Shown one piece after another: positions 25,769-33,252 of a DNA stretch of 64,000 bases. Within the stretch, counting starts at the first letter, position 1, and every line of letters starts with the position of its first letter. Location: contig JAEUPQ010000031.1 of NCBI GenBank assembly GCA_016789405.1, positions 1 to 64,000 of the forward strand, written 5' to 3'. The translations under genes were made by a program, and so were the position numbers. Under the pieces are notes generated by a model, which did no database searches, had not been told where the DNA came from, and saw only the letters and a list, made by a program, of their open reading frames with translations. The stretch comes from Lysobacteraceae bacterium. Its GTDB lineage: Bacteria > Pseudomonadota > Gammaproteobacteria > Xanthomonadales > Xanthomonadaceae.

Positions 25769-28700
25769 ATGGCAAGCAGCATTATCAAAACTCTTTTGAG
25801 CTCGCTTGATAGTGAAATGCTTGAAGAGCTAGTGCTTTCTTATGTGAATGAAAAGTACGCTCCGGAACCATCCGCGAAACGAATTGGCACTAACGGGCAA
25901 TCCCAGAATGGCGTCGATGTGTATGCATATGTCCGCCAACTTGGTCACATGGGTTTCCAGGCCAAAGCGTACGTTGGTAAGAAGCTAACCACGACATCGC
26001 TCGATAAGGAGTTGGGCCTTTGCCATACGTTTAGTCCACCACTGGATTTCTATACATTTGTGACGACAAAAAAAAGAGATGCGAAATTACAGTCTCACGT
26101 TCGTTCTATGCTTCTGCATGGCGAAGAAAATCGAGTTTCCATTATCGCGCTCGAGGATCTGGCATCCCTCGTAGATAGCTCAACGCTTTTAAAAAGCCAG
26201 CTAATTGGGAATACGATACGTGCTTCGGATCTTAAGCAAATTAAAGATCTCCTGGATTCACCGAGTGGAGCAATATCGACTGTACCTATCCAGGAGAGTG
26301 AACAGTTTCTGCCAGAAGACCTTAAGATCGCCGATGAATGGGTGGATAGCGGAATGCCGCTTAAGGCCCTATCCGCCCTTGACACTCGACAAGGGCGTGG
26401 TGCGCAGGATGCGGCTACCTTAATACGCTGTCGAGCCTTGTATAGCCTTGAGAGATACGTAGATGTTATCTCGATCGCCCATACAGAAGCTTCAGCTAAA
26501 ACGCCACACGCGCCAGTACTAATTCTTGGTGCGCTGGCAGCATACGAGGCAGGTGAAGCTGATGCTGCGGAAAAGTTCGCAGAATCCGCATTTCAATTAG
26601 CTACAGACAGTACTCGTAAAAATGTGGTTGGTGGATTAATTCGGCTACGTGCAAAACGCAGTGGCGCTTTAGTTTCTGATCTTGAGACGTTTGCTGAAGA
26701 ACAGCTGGGAAGAGCGGATAAGGTGGCAGTGGCACTCGCAGACTCTGCTGCAGCACTCGGCGACTCATCTCGCGCAGCACATTGGTTCAAGATAGCAAGA
26801 GAATCTAGACCATCACTCCCGCTTGGGATTCAGATAAATGAACTGGCTACGGCTCTAACTATCGCCACAGATCGATCCGACAAAGATGAACTTTCGAGAA
26901 TAGTTTCAAGGCTCGAACAAATTCTGGATTCGATACCGGCGCCAAAAGAGCCATCACTACAACGGGTTATTCAGATCAACCTTGGTGCTGCATTTAGTGC
27001 TCTTGGAAGGACACAAGAAGCTGCTTCAATATGGGATCAGGTTCTATCTCAGAACAGTGACCAACGCAATGTCTGGATTCATCGTTGCCTATTAAGCGAA
27101 CGCGATGGGGACGTGCAACCTCCCAGCAAAAAAAATGCTGAGATTCATGCGGTCGATGCAATAACAAAGCTTGCATATGCATCTTCGCTCATCTCTGTCG
27201 GTCATCTGTCCGAAGCGAGTCCCTTAGTGACTGAGGTTCTCGAAGCTTCTGGCACGACATCGGAGGAAAGATCGATTGCGCACGTAGAGCGTCTCCGCAT
27301 CAAACTCAGGGCCAATGGGCGAAAAGAGGCCATCGAAGACGGTCTTAAACAAGTGAAGCAAGACGGCTACCCCGCGCCCCTGCTGAATTGGCTTTCGTCT
27401 CAGCATCGGAAGGCTTCGCAGGAAGATAAACGAAGAATCAATGAATGCTTGCGACAGGTTGATCTGTCAACTCTCAGTGATGACGCGGTAGTTGCGATTT
27501 CATCACCTATAGCACTGAGAAGTTCTGCGATAGCACTGAGCACTTGGATTGCTCGGCTTCAGGAAATCTCCTTTGATTCCAACGGCGAGATTAAAAATAA
27601 GCATGCAGCCACTGTGCTCGCAGAAATCCAATCAGACACGCTCGACTTTACTGGATGCATCCATACCCTAACTGCGCTATCAAAAATTGATGACGATAGC
27701 GAGAATTTAGTGCGATTGGCCCAAGCATACTATCAGGCGGGTGATCGTATCGTTGCATTTGACATTCTCCAAAGAGCAATAACTTACCCAGATGCCTCTG
27801 TGCTATCGGTACGCAACTGGGCGAAGCTTTCTGTAAATATAGGCCGTCAGAGACAAGCTGCGAAGTTCTTTAGATACATGGAGAAGCCAAAAGTCAAATC
27901 ACCAAACGACTACATTCTACTGATGCAAACAAGGCTGATCCTCGGCATTAAGGAGGATGATGCGGATGCAGCGGAATTTCTCCGAAGCGGTAATGTCACG
28001 CAGGAGAGAGCGTCTCAACTTTTTACGCTAGGAGTTGGTCGAAAATCGCATCGAAATATCGATACAGTTGAGCGCGGAACTTTTGTGACTATATCTATAG
28101 AAAACGAGTTGGAAAATACATTTTACATCAGCGAGCCAAATTCAAATTCTATGCCTGGTGTTCGCTCCTTTGATCCGGAAAGCTATCCGTGGGTTGCACA
28201 GCTTATCGGTCAGAAATCCGGAGCGGAGATTGAACTCGTCGGGCAGCCATTTGATGGGAAAATTGTAAAAGTGAAAGCTGTCCGCAGTGCGGCAGATCAT
28301 CTATACATCGAAGCATTACAACAGATTGGCATGAGCTCCACCGAGAAGACCGGCGTGCAGCATTTAAGTGGGAATGCTGAGTCTTTGTTGAGTGAGACAA
28401 AAAAAATACTCGAAAACCACAATAAGAATATTGAAGAAAGACTAACTATAGCTAGGCAGGGTTATTTGCCGGCGTCCCTAATGGCTAAGTTCTTCCACAC
28501 GACACCTCGAGAATTCTTATTCAAGTCTAAAATGTGGACGCCTCAATCTCACTCAGGAACCGCGACGGAAATTCAAGCAGATGAGGCTGCGACAGAAAAA
28601 AGCGGAGGATGGATTTTTGATGCCACTACAGTTCTTCTCTTGGCGCTAATTGACGCAGAAGAATTTCCAAATCGCCTCCTGAAAATTCCTCGCATAACTA

Positions 28701-29488
28701 AAACAGCGGTCGCTCAGCTGTGCGATTGGCGTATGTACGATCGTGATCAGCGCAGAGCAGCGGGACACATGAACTTGAACGAGGATGGATCTTTGTATTT
28801 TACGGAAAATACGACTGCAAGTCGTATGGCGCATTTAAATTTCTGGAAAAAAGTGGAGAGGATCAAGGAGCAGTGTCGGGTCATCGATGTTCCAAGAGTC
28901 GATATGTCGAATGAATCCATCCAGTTGTTGGATATATTGGACCCTGAGACTATTGCTACCTTTAACGCCGGAAAATTCCATAAACTGACACTAATTTCTG
29001 AGGAGATTAGCGTAAGAACACTTGCTTCATTATCCACTGGTGTTTCGTCAGCCTCCCTTACGGCTTTGCTTGTCGAGTCCTATCGACGTCGTTGGATCAA
29101 GAGTGATCAAGCAATGATTTGGATTTCTCGGCTAATTGAGCTTGGTTGGACTTGGGTTTGGTTCCCGGTCGAATGGTTGTGGCAATGCTTTCAGCTATCG
29201 GATTCGGATCGATCAAGAGTATTTGATGCGCTTTACAGTCGAATGCAGGCTGCAGATCCGAAGGCAGCTATCCCCGCTGTATTGAGCGCACTGAGAGTTC
29301 TCGATAAGGCAAATTTACCATTTCCGGATCTTGAAAAATATCGAAAAACTGCTATCGACAGCCTGCCTAAAGTCGATATAACAATCAGGAGAAAATTGCT
29401 TCAAGCATATATGGCCTTGCCTATTCGCGATCGTGCTTCCGAGAAGACAATGAAACAACTTGTGGAATGGTCGAAGATTAGCGCGTGA
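25769..29488 (+). CDS. Nuclease-TPR-GreAB-C-PIN conflict-system protein
   Basis: A 1239-residue multidomain protein on visibly AT-richer DNA than its neighbours, with different codon use, so probably acquired. Residues 1-130 look like a PD-(D/E)xK restriction-endonuclease fold: TNGQSQNGVDVYAY with Asp50 and QAK at 64-66. Residues about 190-760 are TPR-like helical repeats. Residues about 765-855 resemble the GreA/GreB C-terminal domain (ERGTFVTISIENELENTFYISEP, WVAQLIGQKSGAEIEL, GKIVKVKAV). From about 945 a PIN-like RNase domain begins (GGWIFDATTVLLLALID). This order matches the TPR-GreAB-C-PIN conflict architecture described by comparative genomics, here with an added nuclease domain. It stands alone between terminator and repeat. 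A defence role is inferred. Confidence 0.7.
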   Translation: MASSIIKTLLSSLDSEMLEELVLSYVNEKYAPEPSAKRIGTNGQSQNGVDVYAYVRQLGHMGFQAKAYVGKKLTTTSLDKELGLCHTFSPPLDFYTFVTTKKRDAKLQSHVRSMLLHGEENRVSIIALEDLASLVDSSTLLKSQLIGNTIRASDLKQIKDLLDSPSGAISTVPIQESEQFLPEDLKIADEWVDSGMPLKALSALDTRQGRGAQDAATLIRCRALYSLERYVDVISIAHTEASAKTPHAPVLILGALAAYEAGEADAAEKFAESAFQLATDSTRKNVVGGLIRLRAKRSGALVSDLETFAEEQLGRADKVAVALADSAAALGDSSRAAHWFKIARESRPSLPLGIQINELATALTIATDRSDKDELSRIVSRLEQILDSIPAPKEPSLQRVIQINLGAAFSALGRTQEAASIWDQVLSQNSDQRNVWIHRCLLSERDGDVQPPSKKNAEIHAVDAITKLAYASSLISVGHLSEASPLVTEVLEASGTTSEERSIAHVERLRIKLRANGRKEAIEDGLKQVKQDGYPAPLLNWLSSQHRKASQEDKRRINECLRQVDLSTLSDDAVVAISSPIALRSSAIALSTWIARLQEISFDSNGEIKNKHAATVLAEIQSDTLDFTGCIHTLTALSKIDDDSENLVRLAQAYYQAGDRIVAFDILQRAITYPDASVLSVRNWAKLSVNIGRQRQAAKFFRYMEKPKVKSPNDYILLMQTRLILGIKEDDADAAEFLRSGNVTQERASQLFTLGVGRKSHRNIDTVERGTFVTISIENELENTFYISEPNSNSMPGVRSFDPESYPWVAQLIGQKSGAEIELVGQPFDGKIVKVKAVRSAADHLYIEALQQIGMSSTEKTGVQHLSGNAESLLSETKKILENHNKNIEERLTIARQGYLPASLMAKFFHTTPREFLFKSKMWTPQSHSGTATEIQADEAATEKSGGWIFDATTVLLLALIDAEEFPNRLLKIPRITKTAVAQLCDWRMYDRDQRRAAGHMNLNEDGSLYFTENTTASRMAHLNFWKKVERIKEQCRVIDVPRVDMSNESIQLLDILDPETIATFNAGKFHKLTLISEEISVRTLASLSTGVSSASLTALLVESYRRRWIKSDQAMIWISRLIELGWTWVWFPVEWLWQCFQLSDSDRSRVFDALYSRMQAADPKAAIPAVLSALRVLDKANLPFPDLEKYRKTAIDSLPKVDITIRRKLLQAYMALPIRDRASEKTMKQLVEWSKISA

Positions 29489-29510
29489 CTTTGGGCGGCT
29501 AGGTAAAAGA

Positions 29511-29893
29511 GTCAGGGTCATTTCCTAATGAGTGTGCCCCGTTGCCGTCCCACTCTCGCACCGTGCTCGGCGCGTCAAGGTCGAGGCGAGTTGCTACGCA
29601 AACCTTGACGCGCCTGCGCGCGATGCGTGTTGGATTCGCCAACGGCGCCCACGGTGGGCGTCGGGCGAATCAAGGAATGCCGTCATGTTGAAGCAGCCCA
29701 ACGTCCTGCTCGTCGAAGTCCCGGCGCAGTTCATCGCCCTGTGCGAAATCACCGGCGTCAGCCCTCAAGCCGCATTGCGCGGCATGGCCGCGATGGTCTG
29801 CGGCCTGCAATACGATGCCGATAACCGCCTGGTGCCGCTGGAAGGTGCCGCCGTGTAAGGCCCGCCCGGGCGCGGGCGGTGCCTGCGCCCGGG
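29511..29893 (+). repeat. Duplicated 390-bp element, copy 1
   Basis: This stretch and 30636-31032 are nearly identical from GTCAGGGTCA through a GC-rich 3' hairpin. Each copy contains a 13-bp inverted repeat (GGCGCGTCAAGGT at 29569-29581 with its complement at 29602-29614), a second hairpin (CGCCCA/TGGGCG), a 57-codon ORF and a 9-bp 3' stem (29865-29873 with 29885-29893). Copy 2 differs in the first loop and stem details. Confidence 0.85.
29685..29858 (+). CDS. 57-residue protein of the duplicated element, copy 1
   Basis: Function unknown. The product MLKQPNVLLVEVPAQFIALC... is compact, with a beta strand then helices (SPQAALRGMAAMVCGL), and differs from copy 2 at five residues. Nucleotide differences between copies include both silent and replacement changes. 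AAGGA precedes the ATG by 8 bp. The small size, the structured leader and the presence of two copies suggest a genuinely expressed small gene, possibly a regulator, but no family is recognised. Confidence 0.6.
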   Translation: MLKQPNVLLVEVPAQFIALCEITGVSPQAALRGMAAMVCGLQYDADNRLVPLEGAAV

Positions 29894-30030
29894 GTTCCTC
29901 CACTCTGTCCGACGAGGCGCCGGTCACGCTCCGGGGCTGGTTTTGACCTGGGCGGTGACTCTTGGACGGCGGCAGGGCGAGCTCGGGTCCGTCGCAAAGC
30001 TGCCGCAAGTGTGCGGACGGTGCTTACGGA

Positions 30031-30501
30031 CTACTGTGATTCCTGAGCAGGTGCAGTATCACGAAACTTCTGATACGTGTCTTCAATGACTTTGCGGAGA
30101 GTATCCACATTAGCGTTCTGGATATTCGTCAGAATCGTCCGACAAGTCGTGTTTGGGTCCGGGTCGTGTTGCCTGAGGATGCTCAGCCCGTGTGTGTGGA
30201 CATCTGTAATTTTCTGGCGAAAGCTTTCTTCGACGGGCGCATTGAACTCGGGGTCGTTCTTGAGTCTTTCCATAAGTGGCTTTCCAGCCTCAGCGAGCTT
30301 GTCAATCAATCCTGCTCGTTCTTCGAGAAGATCATTCCTGATCTCGGGGACCTTCTCTGAACAGTAATCAATGACCGGATCCACGGTGCGCGCTGGTATC
30401 GAGATGAGAAACTGGCCGACTGTTTCGGTCTCCCCGGTTTCCGCTGACGCAAAGCCTGTCAAAACAAACAGCAATGCAGCAGCAGTCATAATAAAGCGCA
30501 T
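30031..30501 (-). CDS. Secreted helical protein of unknown function
   Basis: A 156-residue protein with a Sec signal peptide (MRFIMTAAALLFVLTGFASA) and a mature all-helical, charged domain with Cys residues in DYCSEK and TTCRTI. It is not assigned to a named family. It is the only gene between the two copies of the duplicated element and reads opposite to them, so it may have been trapped or moved by recombination between the copies. A periplasmic location is expected. AGGAGAT lies upstream of the ATG. Confidence 0.65.
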   Translation of the reverse strand: MRFIMTAAALLFVLTGFASAETGETETVGQFLISIPARTVDPVIDYCSEKVPEIRNDLLEERAGLIDKLAEAGKPLMERLKNDPEFNAPVEESFRQKITDVHTHGLSILRQHDPDPNTTCRTILTNIQNANVDTLRKVIEDTYQKFRDTAPAQESQ

Positions 30502-30635
30502 CTGAACGCATCTCCTGGAATCTGAGCTGATCGGGACCGCTTTCCGGCCGGGGCAGGGTCACCATCCTACGATCTTCTGCCGATGCAGCGAAGCGACTCG
30601 GCTTGCATGAATGGTCTTGATGGAGCCGAAAAATG

Positions 30636-31032
30636 GTCAGGCTCATTTCCTCATGGGTTGGCCCCGTTGCCGTCCCACTCTCGCACCGTGCTCGGCGCGT
30701 CAAGGTCGAGGCGACGCGGACCGGTGGTCCGCACTACGCAAACCTTGACGCGCCTGCGCGCGATGCGATCCGGATTCGCCAACGGCGCCCACGGTGGGCG
30801 TCGGGCGAATCAAGGAATGCCGTCATGTTGAAGCAGCCCAACATCCTGCTCGTCGAAGTCCCGCCGCAGTTCATCGCCCTGTGCGAAACCACCGGCGTCA
30901 GCCCGCAAGCCGCGTTGCGCGGCATGGCCGCGATGGTCTGCGGCCTGCAATACGATGCCAACAACCGCCTGGTGCCGCTGGAGGGTGCCGCTGCGTAAGG
31001 TCCGCCCGGGCGCAGGCGGTGCCTGCGCCCGG
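30636..31032 (+). repeat. Duplicated 390-bp element, copy 2
   Basis: Near-identical to 29511-29893. The 13-bp inverted repeat is at 30694-30706 and 30742-30754; its loop carries an extra GCGGACC/GGTCCGC hairpin absent in copy 1. The 3' hairpin is longer than in copy 1: CCGGGCGCAGGC (31006-31017) pairs perfectly with 31021-31032 over GGT. Different sequences with kept base-pairing point to RNA-level function. Confidence 0.85.
30825..30998 (+). CDS. 57-residue protein of the duplicated element, copy 2
   Basis: Function unknown. It is identical to the copy at 29685 except for five substitutions (V7I, A14P, I22T, D47N and the last residue V57A). The ribosome site and upstream structured leader are the same. 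Both copies keep an intact frame, which argues against simple decay. Confidence 0.6.
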   Translation: MLKQPNILLVEVPPQFIALCETTGVSPQAALRGMAAMVCGLQYDANNRLVPLEGAAA

Positions 31033-31507
31033 CGTTGTGCCACCCGTTCCGCCACGTCGTGGCGCACAAGGGTCGGACGGCCCATCGCGCCGGGCGTGCC
31101 GGCAGGAAAATCTATCATCTAGTTGTTCATGGCGTCAACGTTAATTTGCACTATGATCAAACATATTGTTCAAAAAAAAGGATGTGATTTCTGGCACAGA
31201 AGAGACAATGCCGGCTTCTTGTCCTTTTGCGCGAGCGATTTCGGCGCGGGCATGCAGCAGTCGTGTCTGGGATTGATAGACTGATAGGGACTAGTGCGCC
31301 TCGCTTGCGTCTTGTTGCACGCAATGCCATCGAAGTCTTGCGCGATGAGTGCGGCCACTCAACACTGGAAACATGCTATCGGCCTGCCTAATCTCGTAGG
31401 CTCGCTACAATTTCACAAGGAACTGACGAAGTGAGCCAAAGCCTGGTCTCTGACATGCAGTTGGGCCACCTGACGCTGTCCTCTCACAGCATCTGGAAAA
31501 TTCTGCT
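31033..31507. other. Gene-free stretch
   Basis: About 475 bp of somewhat AT-richer sequence between the second repeat copy and the membrane-TPR gene. I see no convincing gene, terminator or operator here; a 62-codon minus-strand frame at 31170-31358 has no ribosome site or family resemblance. Confidence 0.5.
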
Positions 31508-31537
31508 ATGCGCTGCGCTTTGCAGCTCGGGGATGCA

Positions 31538-32686
31538 GTGAAGCTGCGCTTGCTTCTGCACGTAATCTTCAGGATATTCACGGCCATCGCATTGGCGATG
31601 ATTGCCGCGACCTACCTGTGGGTACATTTCACATACTCGCTTGCCATGGAGGCGATGGAGGGCGGACTACCGCTGTCGTCGGATCGCGTCGCCATCCGGT
31701 CGGCCATTCCCGTCTTCATCGCATTGTTCTATTGCGCTTGGGTATTCTTGCGACATGCAGCGGGTCCCCGGGACGCCATTCGGGTCTGGCTGCGCGACGG
31801 AAGTCTGTTCCGCTGGGATACGCGACAGCGTTGCCTCTCGGCCTTCGATTGGCTTGTCCCCCCGCATGGTCAGTTGCCGCGTCAAATGCGCTCGTCCTGG
31901 GCGAAGCGATACCAGCATTCCGCTTGGGTATGGGGCGCGAAGCCAGCGCTGATTGGCTTGCTTGCGGTGCTTTCTGCATCGCCTCTGCTGCTGGTTTCGC
32001 CAATCGTTGGCGAGATCATGGATCTCGACATCACTTTGAATGGAGTGTTTATACTGGCCGCTGTCCTATGGGCTGCCGCGACGGCCGCATATCTGACTGC
32101 GCGCAAGACGGGCTACCTGGATGAGAACGATCGAACTCCATCAAAACGCGCGGCGATAGAAATGAAGAAGGCGCGAGCGTCCGCGCAACGTGGCAAGGGC
32201 ATCGAGAAGGACTCAGGAGCGTCGATTACCGACGAGAGGAGACAGACGCAAATGTCCGAGCAGAATGGTGGGGATGTGGATAGGTATCCACGTCTGTCGA
32301 TTGCCGATACTGCGCGAGATCTGCTGTCGAAGGCGTCAGCGCATTTCCAGGCAAGAGAAGACGAAGATGCGCTTCTACTCTACCGGCAGGCGTTGCGGAC
32401 AGCGCTGGGCGAGTTTCAGCATTCTCAGCATGGCGAATTGCTGCATCTGTCATTGTTGGCGTATCGCGGAATCGCGGTCGCCGCACTTACGACCGGCCGG
32501 AACGGCGAAGCGGCTGTCGCGATCGAAACGGGAATTGCCAGTGCTGAGCTCGGGCTGCGACATTGGCCGGATGCGCCACCGTTGCTCGAAGAAAGATCCG
32601 AGCTATCGACGTTGAAGGAGAAAACCGGATTGACGGGATATGTATATATTCCGGAGGATTTCAGTCAATGGATAAGCGATGACTGA
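31538..32686 (+). CDS. Membrane protein with C-terminal TPR-like region
   Basis: Not assigned to a named family. With GTG 31538 the product is 382 residues: four hydrophobic helices in the first 190 (first LLLHVIFRIFTAIALAMIAATYLWVHF), a basic Lys/Arg linker, and a cytoplasmic helical region of about 140 residues in TPR style (AREDEDALLLYRQALRTALGEF, GRNGEAAVAIETGIASAELGL). GTG is preferred over the in-frame ATG at 31508 because GGGGA sits 5 bp before it and the N-terminus then starts directly at the helix. It lies just before the toxin-antitoxin genes; a link to them is only positional. Confidence 0.65.
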   Translation: MKLRLLLHVIFRIFTAIALAMIAATYLWVHFTYSLAMEAMEGGLPLSSDRVAIRSAIPVFIALFYCAWVFLRHAAGPRDAIRVWLRDGSLFRWDTRQRCLSAFDWLVPPHGQLPRQMRSSWAKRYQHSAWVWGAKPALIGLLAVLSASPLLLVSPIVGEIMDLDITLNGVFILAAVLWAAATAAYLTARKTGYLDENDRTPSKRAAIEMKKARASAQRGKGIEKDSGASITDERRQTQMSEQNGGDVDRYPRLSIADTARDLLSKASAHFQAREDEDALLLYRQALRTALGEFQHSQHGELLHLSLLAYRGIAVAALTTGRNGEAAVAIETGIASAELGLRHWPDAPPLLEERSELSTLKEKTGLTGYVYIPEDFSQWISDD

Positions 32687-32868
32687 TCGCATGCATTTAC
32701 AATGCGTCATTGCGCGCTCAGTGACGCTATTTTTTTATGAATTGAAAGCATCTAAACACAAAACAGTGATTCAGAGTCGAGTTGTTGCCACTGCCGGAAG
32801 CGCCGAATGAAAGCCATTCCGATTCCTGATTCTCAACGTCAACTGCGATAGCACAAGGAACCGATGCT

Positions 32869-33252
32869 GTGACTGATCAAGACGCATCCGCGAGTTTGCC
32901 CAATGGCTTGCCTCAGCCGCCGATCCCGCAACGGCTGCGGGAACTGCTCAAGGACTATCCAGGGCACCTCGCGCGGATACAGGACGATCTCAACAACATT
33001 GTTGAAGACCCGTTCAAATCGACGCCCCTGTTCGAGCAGGCGATCTGGGCTTTGGAGGGCCGTACCAGCGCCTTCATCAGGGAAGCGCAGGCAGAATTGG
33101 AGGCTGCCCAAGAAGCTGGCGAACCGAACGCGATCGCGAAGGCGGAAGCGAAGGAAGAATTGATGTTCAGTGCCAGAAGCGCGAATGATGGATTGGGCGA
33201 TCTGAAAGAGCTTCGCGAATACCTGAAGATTCACAAGGACCGCATCGGATGA
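32869..33252 (+). CDS. Candidate antitoxin of the zeta-toxin effector
   Basis: A 127-residue soluble helical, acidic protein (start GTG 32869 with AAGGA upstream). Its stop overlaps the zeta-toxin start by 4 bp (ATGA), the coupling usual for antitoxin-toxin pairs. No family is recognised by sequence. Because the downstream kinase acts in the cytosol, a cytosolic, tightly co-expressed partner fits self-protection. The segment IWALEGRTSAFIREAQAELEAAQEAG is probably a long helix that could cover the kinase active site, as epsilon antitoxins do. The role is inferred from position and size. Confidence 0.6.
   Translation: MTDQDASASLPNGLPQPPIPQRLRELLKDYPGHLARIQDDLNNIVEDPFKSTPLFEQAIWALEGRTSAFIREAQAELEAAQEAGEPNAIAKAEAKEELMFSARSANDGLGDLKELREYLKIHKDRIG

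Noticed and set aside
29569..29614. The GGCGCGTCAAGGT inverted repeat as an integron attC site
   Set aside because: It lacks the RYYYAAC/GTTRRRY ends of attC and no integrase is present in the window.
31170..31358. A 62-codon minus-strand frame in the gap after the repeat copy
   Set aside because: No ribosome site, no family, and no supporting neighbour; likely chance.
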